In this document: positions 38,432 through 45,914 of the stretch, piece by piece
Layout: every line of letters starts with the position of its first letter
How positions within the stretch are numbered: the first letter of the stretch is position 1
From: Paraburkholderia youngii
GTDB taxonomy: Bacteria > Pseudomonadota > Gammaproteobacteria > Burkholderiales > Burkholderiaceae
Length of the DNA: 64,000 nt
Direction of reading: 5' to 3'
Assembly: GCF_013366925.1 (NCBI RefSeq)
Contig: NZ_JAALDK010000002.1
Coordinates: forward strand, 1,302,001 to 1,366,000
Notes under the pieces: model-generated
The model's database searches: none
Told to the model about the DNA's origin: nothing
What the model saw: the letters and a program-made list of their open reading frames with translations, nothing else
Position numbers and translations under genes: made by a program

Positions 38432-41400
38432 ATGACGTTCCTGCGCAAGCTCACACTCATGGCGACTCCGATTCAAGCTTCCGCGCCAGCGGAAAGCTGC
38501 CACGTCGTCGGCATCGGCGCATCCGCCGGCGGCATCGAAGCGATGCATTGCCTGCTTCAGGCCTTGCCCGCCGAACCTGCGCTTGCGCTCGTCGTCGTGC
38601 AACACCAGCTGCCGGGTGGATCGAACGAGCTCGTGAATCTGGTCAGCAAGTGGACGTTGCTGCCGGTCCGTGCCGCGAACAACGGCGAGCGTCCCGAGCC
38701 GAATCACGTCTACGTCGCGGGTTCCGACGACGTGCTGACCCTCGAAGGCGGGCTCTTTCGCACGCGGCCGGTCGACGGCGGCAGCCGCCGTCCCGGCATC
38801 GATACCATCGACGCATTCCTCGAAAGCCTCGCGCAAGATCGCGGCTCGCACGCGCTCGCCGCGATCCTGTGCGGCACAGGCACCGATGGCGCGGCCGGCG
38901 CGATCTGCGTGAAGCGGGCCGGCGGCGTGGTGCTCGTGCAGGACCCGGTCACCACGATGAACGACAGCATGCCGAGAGCGGTGATTTCGCGCGGTGCCGC
39001 CGACTACATCCTGCCGGTCGGCGAGATCGCGAAACAGCTGCTGCGCTGCGCGTCACCCGCCTATGTGCGGCCGGCCAACGAAGTCGCGTGGACCGGCGAG
39101 ATTACGCGAACGCTCGACGAGATCGTCGGGCTGATCCGCAAGCAGGCGGGCTTCGATCTGGGTGGTTACAAGGCGACCCCGCTGCTGTGGCGCATCCAGC
39201 AGCGCATGGATTTGCGGCGTACCGAATCGTTCGGCGACTACGAGTCGCTGTTGCGCGACGACCCGGCTGAGCTCGAAGCGCTGATTCGCGGCATTCCGAT
39301 TCACGTGACCGAGTTCTTCCGCGATGCGCCCGCCTGGGACGTGCTGCGGCACGAGGTCATAGAGCCGATGCTGAGCGAGCGCCGCGCGAGCGATGTCGTA
39401 CGGGCCTGGACACCGGCGTGCGCGACCGGCGAAGAAGCGTATTCGGTCGCGATGCTTCTGCACGAGCATGCGGAAAAGACTGGCCGTCCCATCGATTTCC
39501 AGGTGTTCGCGACCGATGCGTCGCCGGAGATCGTCGCGCGCGCGAGCCGCGGCGCGTTTTCGGGCGACGCGCTGAAGAACGTCTCTTTGGCACGCCAGCA
39601 GAAGTTCTTCTATTCCACCGACGGCAACTGGCGCGTCAAACGCCACCTGCGCGAAAAGATGGTATTCGCGCCGCAGGACCTGCTGCTCGATCCGCCGTTC
39701 AGGAACCTGGATCTGGTCACTTGTCGCAACCTGCTGATTTATCTCGACCCCGAAGCGGTCAAGCGCGTCGTATTCCTGCTGCACAACTCGCTGAAGGTGG
39801 GCGGCTATCTGTTCCTCGGCAAGGGCGAACCGCTGTTGTCGCGGCAAGGCGGTTTCAACGTCGTGTCGAGCCGTTGGCATATTTACCGCAAGACCGGCCC
39901 CGCGAGCGACGTCGAGGTCCGCTTCCCGTTGCGTGTCGCGACAAGCTTGCGCGCGAGCGCCGTGCCTTTCATCGGTCATTCGAGCGTGCATGCGCAGCGG
40001 GATTTCCCGTCGGTGCTGATCGACGACGAGTTCCGCGTGCTGCGGGTGTATGGCGATACGGAAAAATACCTGCGCGTCCCGGCCGGCCAACCCACCGACA
40101 ACCTGCTCGAACTGACGCAGCGCGAACTGGCGTCGAGCCTGAAGGCGGCCGCGAAGATAGCGCTCGAAGACGGTCAGCCGACGATCGTCAACGGCCTGCG
40201 TGAAGAAGGGAACGTCACGCACGCGTTCCAGATCCGGCTCACACCGATTCGAAGCGCGCAAAACGGCGCCGCGCCGCGGCTGCTCGCATCGTTCATTTCC
40301 CGCGCGCGCGAGATTCGGCCCGGCGCCACCGAACCCGTTGCGCTGCCGAGCCACGCTGCGGACGTCGCAGCTTCGAGCGAGTGGAGCGAAGCGATCCGCG
40401 TCTCGCGCGAGGAACTGGAGGCGTCGCGCGAAGAGTTGCAGGTGCTCAACGAGGAACTGAAAGCCGCGAACGAGCAACTCAATCTCGTCAACGACGACCT
40501 CAACCGGGCCAATGCGCGGCTCACCGGCAAGATCGCGGAGCTGGAGATGCAGAGCGGCGTACTGAGCGCCGGTGCGGTAATGGCGATGTTTCTCGACGAG
40601 GCGCTGCGCGTGCGCTGGTTCACGCCTTCGATCGGCGAGATATTTCCGCTGAAAACGGGCGACGTCGGACGCGGCATCGCCGATATTTCGCCGAAGGTCG
40701 ACGACGTGAATTTCCTGCGCGACGTGCTTGCGGTGATGCAGAGCGGGACACCGCGCGAAGCCGAGGTGCGAAACGCCAGCGGGGGATGGTTCCTGCGGCG
40801 CATTCGCCCGTTTCTGTCGCAGACCGGCACGAGCGGCGTGGCCGTCACGGTCACCGACATCTCGGACCTGAAGCACGCGGAAAGAGTGCTGCGCGAAAGC
40901 GCGATGCACGATTTCATGGTGCGCTTCGCCAACGCGCTGCGCGGGCTGTCCGGATACCGCAATACCCGATCGACGGCGATCCGGATGCTGCGTCAGCAGT
41001 TCGGCGCCGCGCGCGTCAACTACTCGGAAGCGCGTGGCCCCGACGAACTGGAAATCGTCGCGACCGACGCGCTCGCGGGCACGGCCGATATGCTGGGCCG
41101 CCGCTGCGCGATCAACGACGCCGGGCCTGCGCTCACCGCCGCGCTGTTCACCGGCCGCAGCGGCTGGAGCAACGACGTGATGGCCGATCCCGCCGCTAGC
41201 GCGGCCGAGCGGCGCGCGTGCCACGCACTCGGCATCGGCGCGTGGGCCAACATGCCGTTCGTGCAGTCGGGCCGCGTGCTCGGCGCGCTGACGATGCACT
41301 TCGACACCGCGCACACGTGGGCGCCCGACGAACTGATGTTTCTCGAACTGATGGCCGAGCGCACGTGGGCCGCGGTCGGACGTGCGCGGGCCGAGGAAGA

Positions 41401-41581
41401 CCTGCGCGCGCGCAACGAGGAACTCGAGCGGTTCAACAAGGCGGCGATCGGCCGCGAACTGCGCATGATCGATCTGAAGAACGAGGTGAACGAGTTGCGC
41501 CGGCAACTCGGTCAATCGCGTCGCTATGCGACGGAGTCCGACGATCATGACGATCGTACCAAGGCGCCCGATCGCAACTGA
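38432..41581 (+). CDS. CheB-CheR-PAS-GAF chimera without kinase
   Basis: A 1049-residue protein. Domains in order: CheB (about 15-205; GIGASAGGIEAM, VVQHQLPGGSNEL, GTGTDGAAGA), CheR (about 220-485; WTPACATGEEAYS, TCRNLLIYLD), coiled coil rich in E/L/N (about 650-710; SREELEASREELQVLNEEL), PAS (715-815), GAF (about 835-985) and a final coiled coil. No HisKA, HATPase or receiver is present, so it should pass signals by methylation, by protein contact or via the neighbouring kinase chimera, with which it shares CheB-CheR-coil layout. Either the ATG at 38432 or that at 38459 could be used. Confidence 0.9.
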   Translation: MTFLRKLTLMATPIQASAPAESCHVVGIGASAGGIEAMHCLLQALPAEPALALVVVQHQLPGGSNELVNLVSKWTLLPVRAANNGERPEPNHVYVAGSDDVLTLEGGLFRTRPVDGGSRRPGIDTIDAFLESLAQDRGSHALAAILCGTGTDGAAGAICVKRAGGVVLVQDPVTTMNDSMPRAVISRGAADYILPVGEIAKQLLRCASPAYVRPANEVAWTGEITRTLDEIVGLIRKQAGFDLGGYKATPLLWRIQQRMDLRRTESFGDYESLLRDDPAELEALIRGIPIHVTEFFRDAPAWDVLRHEVIEPMLSERRASDVVRAWTPACATGEEAYSVAMLLHEHAEKTGRPIDFQVFATDASPEIVARASRGAFSGDALKNVSLARQQKFFYSTDGNWRVKRHLREKMVFAPQDLLLDPPFRNLDLVTCRNLLIYLDPEAVKRVVFLLHNSLKVGGYLFLGKGEPLLSRQGGFNVVSSRWHIYRKTGPASDVEVRFPLRVATSLRASAVPFIGHSSVHAQRDFPSVLIDDEFRVLRVYGDTEKYLRVPAGQPTDNLLELTQRELASSLKAAAKIALEDGQPTIVNGLREEGNVTHAFQIRLTPIRSAQNGAAPRLLASFISRAREIRPGATEPVALPSHAADVAASSEWSEAIRVSREELEASREELQVLNEELKAANEQLNLVNDDLNRANARLTGKIAELEMQSGVLSAGAVMAMFLDEALRVRWFTPSIGEIFPLKTGDVGRGIADISPKVDDVNFLRDVLAVMQSGTPREAEVRNASGGWFLRRIRPFLSQTGTSGVAVTVTDISDLKHAERVLRESAMHDFMVRFANALRGLSGYRNTRSTAIRMLRQQFGAARVNYSEARGPDELEIVATDALAGTADMLGRRCAINDAGPALTAALFTGRSGWSNDVMADPAASAAERRACHALGIGAWANMPFVQSGRVLGALTMHFDTAHTWAPDELMFLELMAERTWAAVGRARAEEDLRARNEELERFNKAAIGRELRMIDLKNEVNELRRQLGQSRRYATESDDHDDRTKAPDRN

Positions 41582-41588
41582 ACGGCGA

Positions 41589-42668
41589 TTACACCGGCGC
41601 GGGCTGACTGCCCGTCGCGCGCGGATGGTCTCGTGCGTCGCGTGCGAGCAGTGCGTCGTAGATCGTCAGGTAGTCGTCGGTCATGCGCGCGGCCGTGAAG
41701 CGGCGCTCGAACGCGTGGCGGCACACGTCGCGCCCGATGCCGTCGATGCGCGCAACGGCTTGCACGGCCGCGTCCACGTTGTCGACGATCAGGCCGCTCA
41801 CGCCGTCTTCGATCAACTCCGGCACCGCGCCGCGGCGAAACGCGATCACCGGCGTACCGCACGCCATCGCCTCGATCATCACCATGCCGAACGGCTCGTC
41901 CCATTCGATCGGCAGCAGCAACGCGCATGCGTTCTCGATCAACCGCCGGCGCGCGAGGCCGCCGACTTCGCCGAGGTATTCGGTGAACGTGGTCGAGCGC
42001 CGCAACAGCGGATCGATGCGCTCGCGGAAATAGTCGCGCTCGCCGGGATGAATCTTCGCGGCGATCTTCAACGGCAAGCCGCTGCGCCGGGCGATTTCGA
42101 TCGCGAGATCGGGACGTTTCTCCGGCATCATGCGGCCGAGGAAAAGCAGGTAGGAACCGGCTATCGGCTGAAACGAGAACTCGTCGAGCGGCAGGCCGTG
42201 ATGGACCGTGCCCTGCCAGTTCGCCCACGGCACCGGCCGGCGCTGACTCGCGGAGATCGATACCACCGGCACGCGGGCGAATTCGCGAAACAGCGGGCCA
42301 TGATCGTGCAGCAGCAGACGGCCGTGCAGCGTCGTCAGCGTACGGCACGGCAAGCGCTCGGCCCACGCGAAATGCAATGGCTCGCCGTGAAAATGAACGA
42401 CGTCGAATTGATCCGAGTCGCGAATCACGCGCGCGAATTGCCGGACGTGATGCGTTTGCGTGTCCCACACGTTCGTGTCGCGCCAAAGACCGCGCGGGCA
42501 GATCGGCACGAGCCGCGCGGCGGTCGCCGAATCGGCGCTCGCATAGAGCGTCACGTCGTGGCCGCGGGCGACCAGTTCTTCAGTCAGATACGACACGACG
42601 CGTTCGGTCGCGCCGTACGCGAACGGCGGCACGCTTTCGTAAAGCGGAGCGATCTGGGCGATTCTCAT
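41589..42668 (-). CDS. GT4 family glycosyltransferase
   Basis: A 359-residue GT-B enzyme starting MRIAQIAPLYESVPP with the glycine loop GATERVVSYL; the donor domain has LFLGRMMPEKRPDLAI and the motif WDEPFGMVMIEAMACGTPVI with the E-x7-E pair. This subtype is common as a single gene in stress islands of proteobacteria. The stop comes seven bases before the end of the preceding plus-strand gene region, so the two genes converge. Donor and acceptor unknown. Confidence 0.88.
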   Translation of the reverse strand: MRIAQIAPLYESVPPFAYGATERVVSYLTEELVARGHDVTLYASADSATAARLVPICPRGLWRDTNVWDTQTHHVRQFARVIRDSDQFDVVHFHGEPLHFAWAERLPCRTLTTLHGRLLLHDHGPLFREFARVPVVSISASQRRPVPWANWQGTVHHGLPLDEFSFQPIAGSYLLFLGRMMPEKRPDLAIEIARRSGLPLKIAAKIHPGERDYFRERIDPLLRRSTTFTEYLGEVGGLARRRLIENACALLLPIEWDEPFGMVMIEAMACGTPVIAFRRGAVPELIEDGVSGLIVDNVDAAVQAVARIDGIGRDVCRHAFERRFTAARMTDDYLTIYDALLARDARDHPRATGSQPAPV

Positions 42669-42810
42669 CGGGCGTTGAAAAGAGGGGAGGGAGGTTGGCG
42701 CGCAACACGCCGCGCCGGACCACCAGCAGCAATCGACGTACCGCCACGCGACCGGTCACACGGTACGGCGTTTGCTCGATGCGGGCACTTGACCGATCAA
42801 AGGAACCGCC

Positions 42811-43374
42811 ATGAACGACCGCGCAACGCAATCCGCTTCTAACGACACGAAGCCCACCGCTGCACGCGAAACCGCCAGCGCACCCGACGCGCTCGCGCTG
42901 CTCGAAGCCGATCACCGCGCCGTCGAAAAGCTGTTCGATGCGTTCGGCAAGTCGCGCGGTGACGAACGCGACACGCTCGAAGCCAAAGCCGCGCTGGCGC
43001 AGCGTGCGTGCGAAGAGCTGACGATGCATACGATCATCGAGGAAGAGCTGTTGTATCCGACCGCGCAGCAAGCACTGCCCGACGACGACAAGCTCGATGT
43101 CGATGAAGCGTATGTCGAGCATTTTCTGGTGAAGACGCTAATCGCGAAGTTCACGACGCTGAAGCCGGGCGACAAAGGCTTCGACGCGACGTTCAAGGTC
43201 ATGGCCGAACTGGTGCGGCATCACGTCGAGGAAGAGGAAAGCGAGCTCTTTCCGGCCTTGCGGCGCACCGGCTGTGATCTCGGTGCGCTCGGTAAGAAGA
43301 TCGCGGCGCGCAAGGAAGCGCTGCAAGCGAGGCTGGATCAGGAGGGCAGCCGGGCGGTTGGCGACAGGACCTGA
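42811..43374 (+). CDS. Hemerythrin domain protein
   Basis: A 187-residue cytoplasmic protein with one hemerythrin-like four-helix bundle that should hold a di-iron site binding oxygen or reacting with peroxide or nitric oxide. Iron ligands can be placed: His in EADHRAVEKLF, His/Glu in MHTIIEEELLYP, His in YVEHFLVKTL and His/Glu in VRHHVEEEESELFPAL. The first 25 residues are polar and probably disordered. A ribosome site AAAGGAACCGCC precedes the ATG. The 140-bp upstream region separates it from the divergent glycosyltransferase. Likely a stress protein. Confidence 0.9.
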   Translation: MNDRATQSASNDTKPTAARETASAPDALALLEADHRAVEKLFDAFGKSRGDERDTLEAKAALAQRACEELTMHTIIEEELLYPTAQQALPDDDKLDVDEAYVEHFLVKTLIAKFTTLKPGDKGFDATFKVMAELVRHHVEEEESELFPALRRTGCDLGALGKKIAARKEALQARLDQEGSRAVGDRT

Positions 43375-43509
43375 TTGGAACCTTAGAGCGTCGCTGCGAC
43401 AGTCCCGTTCATAAGTCGACGCTTACGGACGAACGCACCCGTTTGCATGTCCATTAACATCGATTTCAGGAGGGCACAACAGGATCGCCTGATGCAGGCA
43501 GGGAGAGCC

Positions 43510-43782
43510 ATGTCAAGGAGAAAGCTGAAACTCACGCAGTATCCGGCGGCAGCGATCGCCTCGCGCGACGACTTTTCGATCTACGTCACTGCACGACGCA
43601 GCGCCGATGGACGATTCTATGCCGATCTGCTGGTGAGCCGTAAAGTGGATGGCCGCCGTCTGTTCCCGTTCGATGGCGCGCCCGAAGTCGGTCCGTTCAA
43701 CAGCATCGAGGAAGCGCGGCTCGCCGCCGAGGAGTACGGCGCGCGGATCGTCGCGGCCGACCTTGCCTGTCCCGAGGCGTAA
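43510..43782 (+). CDS. Small conserved Burkholderiales-type protein
   Basis: A 90-residue protein, basic at the start (MSRRKLKLT) and then a small alpha-beta fold: FSIYVTARRSADGRFYADLL, then SRKVDGRRLFPFDG and an acidic helix SIEEARLAAEEYG. I believe it belongs to a family of small uncharacterised Burkholderia proteins but cannot name it with certainty. The ATG at 43510 has GGGAGAGCC ahead of it; starts at 43447 and 43492 are in frame and less well supported. The 246 bases after the stop carry no gene. Confidence 0.65.
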   Translation: MSRRKLKLTQYPAAAIASRDDFSIYVTARRSADGRFYADLLVSRKVDGRRLFPFDGAPEVGPFNSIEEARLAAEEYGARIVAADLACPEA

Positions 43783-44028
43783 GCGCGCGGCCTGGGTAGT
43801 GCGCGGCGACCCGCCGCGGTGACGACGGCATCCCCATCAAACGCTTGTCCCGGTTCACGACCGGCACACGGTGGAGTTGTGTGGCAGTCGCTCTCTTGCT
43901 GACGTGATGCCATCGACCCAACGCGCGCCGCGCGGAACAACCCTTGCTCGCCTTTCGCTCGCCGTCATCCGGACCCGGCGCGCGCGGCGCCGTGCCGCGG
44001 CATCGCTCACGTTCACGGAGAAACACAT

Positions 44029-44295
44029 ATGGACAAGGAACTCGAAGCCCGCATCCGCACGCGGGCGTACCAGATCTGGGAAAACGATCCGTCGCCGGAA
44101 GGGAGAGCCGACGACCATTGGGAGGAAGCGCGCCGGCAGATCGAGGCGGAAGGCGCTGCCGCGCCGCAGGAGCCGACCGATCAGTCCGCCGATCGCGACC
44201 GCGGCTCGCGCATCGTGCCCGAACAGCAACTGCAGGAAACGCCGGGCGAGGACATCGAAGCGCCGAAGCGCGCCAAACGCCCGCGCGCCGGATAA
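44029..44295 (+). CDS. DUF2934 protein
   Basis: An 88-residue protein with the DUF2934 motif at the N-terminus: IRTRAYQIWENDPSPEGRADDHW, in which the R-A-Y-x-I-W-E and the D/E-H-W pair are the family hallmarks. The rest is polar, Glu/Pro-rich and ends with the basic tail KRAKRPRAG, so probably disordered. The family is common in stress-related plasmid and island genes of Rhizobiales and Burkholderiales; its function is unknown. Ribosome site GGAGAAACACAT. Confidence 0.88.
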   Translation: MDKELEARIRTRAYQIWENDPSPEGRADDHWEEARRQIEAEGAAAPQEPTDQSADRDRGSRIVPEQQLQETPGEDIEAPKRAKRPRAG

Positions 44296-44309
44296 GCGGG
44301 CGCCGCGCT

Positions 44310-45170
44310 CTACACCGGCGCCGACGATCGCGTCGGCGCCACCGGCAGCGCGCGTTTGTGACGCGTCGCCATGTAAAAGCGCCGAATCGTCGTCAATACT
44401 TCGTCGCTGACCGGCTTGCCTTCGAGGAAGTCGTCGATGTGCTGGTAGCCGATGCCGTAGCTGTCTTCGTCCGGTTTCTGCGGCGTCAGCGATTCGAGGT
44501 CCGCCGTCGGCACCTTGTCGACGAGCCGCTCCGATGCGCCGAGCCCATGCGCGAGTGCGCGCACGCGGCGCTTCGTCAGACCCGCCAGCGGCAGGATATC
44601 GGCGCCGCCGTCGCCGAACTTCGTGAAGAAGCCCATCAGCGATTCGGCCCCATGGTCGGTGCCGATCACCACGCCGACCCGCGCGCCCGCAATCGCGTAT
44701 TGCGCGATCATGCGTTGCCGCGCCTTGATGTTGCCGAGCACGAAGTCTTCATGAAAGTCGTCGACGTACTGCACGTTGCCTCGCTTGAGCGAAGACAGCA
44801 TCGCGTCGGCGGGCTCCTTGATGTTGACCGTCAGCGTTTCGTCGGGGCAGATGAACGCGAGGGCGGCCGCGGCGTCCTCTTCGTCGCGTTGGCTGCCGTA
44901 CGGTAGACGCACCGCGACGAAGTGCGCTTCATAGCCGGTGGCACGCAGACGTTCGACGGCAAGCTGCGCGAGGCGTCCGGCAGTCGACGAATCGACGCCG
45001 CCGCTGATGCCAAGCACATAGGTGTGCAAGCCTTGCGACGCCAGGTAGTCGCTGAGGAACGCGACACGCCGCTCGCGCTCGCGGGCCACGTCGAAATCGC
45101 GCTCGACGCCGAGTTCGTCAATCACTGCCTGCTGCCACGCGTCGGTGTCGAAGGAAGGGTGCAGATTCAT
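44310..45170 (-). CDS. nadE: NH3-dependent NAD+ synthetase
   Basis: A 286-residue synthetase making NAD+ from nicotinate adenine dinucleotide, ATP and ammonia. Its length shows the short ammonia-dependent form without a glutaminase domain. The PP-loop is GISGGVDSSTAG (around residue 54) and TDHGAESLMGFFTKFGDGGADI is the family hallmark; DKVPTADLE follows. The ATG at 45170 follows AGAGAGGCCGAACG, and the frame that continues upstream to 45353 overlaps the PncC gene and is rejected. The last codons contain a 10-bp palindrome. It follows the PncC gene by 14 bases on the same strand. Confidence 0.94.
   Translation of the reverse strand: MNLHPSFDTDAWQQAVIDELGVERDFDVARERERRVAFLSDYLASQGLHTYVLGISGGVDSSTAGRLAQLAVERLRATGYEAHFVAVRLPYGSQRDEEDAAAALAFICPDETLTVNIKEPADAMLSSLKRGNVQYVDDFHEDFVLGNIKARQRMIAQYAIAGARVGVVIGTDHGAESLMGFFTKFGDGGADILPLAGLTKRRVRALAHGLGASERLVDKVPTADLESLTPQKPDEDSYGIGYQHIDDFLEGKPVSDEVLTTIRRFYMATRHKRALPVAPTRSSAPV
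44317..44340. terminator. 10-bp hairpin in the nadE tail, between convergent genes
   Basis: GGCGCCGACG (44317-44326) and CGTCGGCGCC (44331-44340) pair perfectly with an ATCG loop. It covers the last codons of nadE and begins 22 bases after the DUF2934 stop, so it could terminate the plus-strand gene. No T-run is present. Confidence 0.35.
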
Positions 45171-45184
45171 CGTTCGGCCTCTCT

Positions 45185-45697
45185 TCAGTGGTCCCGCTCG
45201 CTGCGCGGAAGTTGATCGAAGTAATGCTCGACGCGCGACAATGCATACAGCGCGGCGGCCGAACGCACGTCGTTGCGGTCGCCCGAAAAGCGCCGCGTCT
45301 CGGCGAACGTGACGAACTGATTGCCGGGCCGTCGGAACGACCATGCGAAGCATTGCGTGCCCGGTGGCGGGCCGTCAGCGGAGCCGCCATCGGCAAGCCC
45401 CGTGTCCGATACCGCGATGTCAGCGCAGCAGCCTTCCTGACGCAGCGCACCCTCGGCCATTTCGCGCGCGACCGCTTCGCTGGTGAGCCCGTATTGCTTC
45501 ATCGTGCTTTCCCGCACACCGAGAAAGCCTGCTTTGCCCGACGGCGAGTAGCTGACGAAGCCGACATCGAGACACGCGCCGCTACCCGGCACGCTAGCCA
45601 GATACGACGCGATCTGGCCGCCGGTGCAGGATTCGGCGGTCGCGAGCTTCAGACCTCGCGAGCTGAGGAAGGACACGACCTGCATGGGAACGTTCAT
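45185..45697 (-). CDS. CinA C-terminal domain protein, NMN amidohydrolase (PncC-like)
   Basis: A 170-residue protein of the CinA C-terminal (PncC) family, converting nicotinamide mononucleotide to nicotinate mononucleotide and ammonia. The catalytic serine is in AESCTGGQIASYLA (residue 23) and the lysine in YSPSGKAGFLGV; VSDTGLADGG corresponds to the glycine loop. The N-terminal half of full CinA is absent, as in PncC. The ATG at 45697 follows AAGGGCG. It lies 14 bases before nadE on the same strand, so the pair forms a small NAD-recycling operon. Confidence 0.88.
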   Translation of the reverse strand: MNVPMQVVSFLSSRGLKLATAESCTGGQIASYLASVPGSGACLDVGFVSYSPSGKAGFLGVRESTMKQYGLTSEAVAREMAEGALRQEGCCADIAVSDTGLADGGSADGPPPGTQCFAWSFRRPGNQFVTFAETRRFSGDRNDVRSAAALYALSRVEHYFDQLPRSERDH

Positions 45698-45914
45698 GAT
45701 TTTCGCCCTTGTTGTGCGACGGATTCGGACCGGCGTTTTGTTCGTGCAAAAGCTCAGCAAGGATCGGTCCGCGCGCGCTTCACGTTTCGCGCATCGCCAT
45801 TGGTTCAAGCCGGCGGTATGCTCATTGCTGAAGCGTGGAAGAGCAGCGAACTCGCGCGCGGCCCCGTCGCGATGCGTGGCGCGCGCAGCGCTGCGCATTC
45901 GCGAGGAGGCGGCG

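Noticed and set aside
39053..41548. Open frame of about 830 codons antisense to the CheB-CheR-PAS-GAF gene
   Set aside because: Shadow of the GC3-rich sense gene; no domain recognised.
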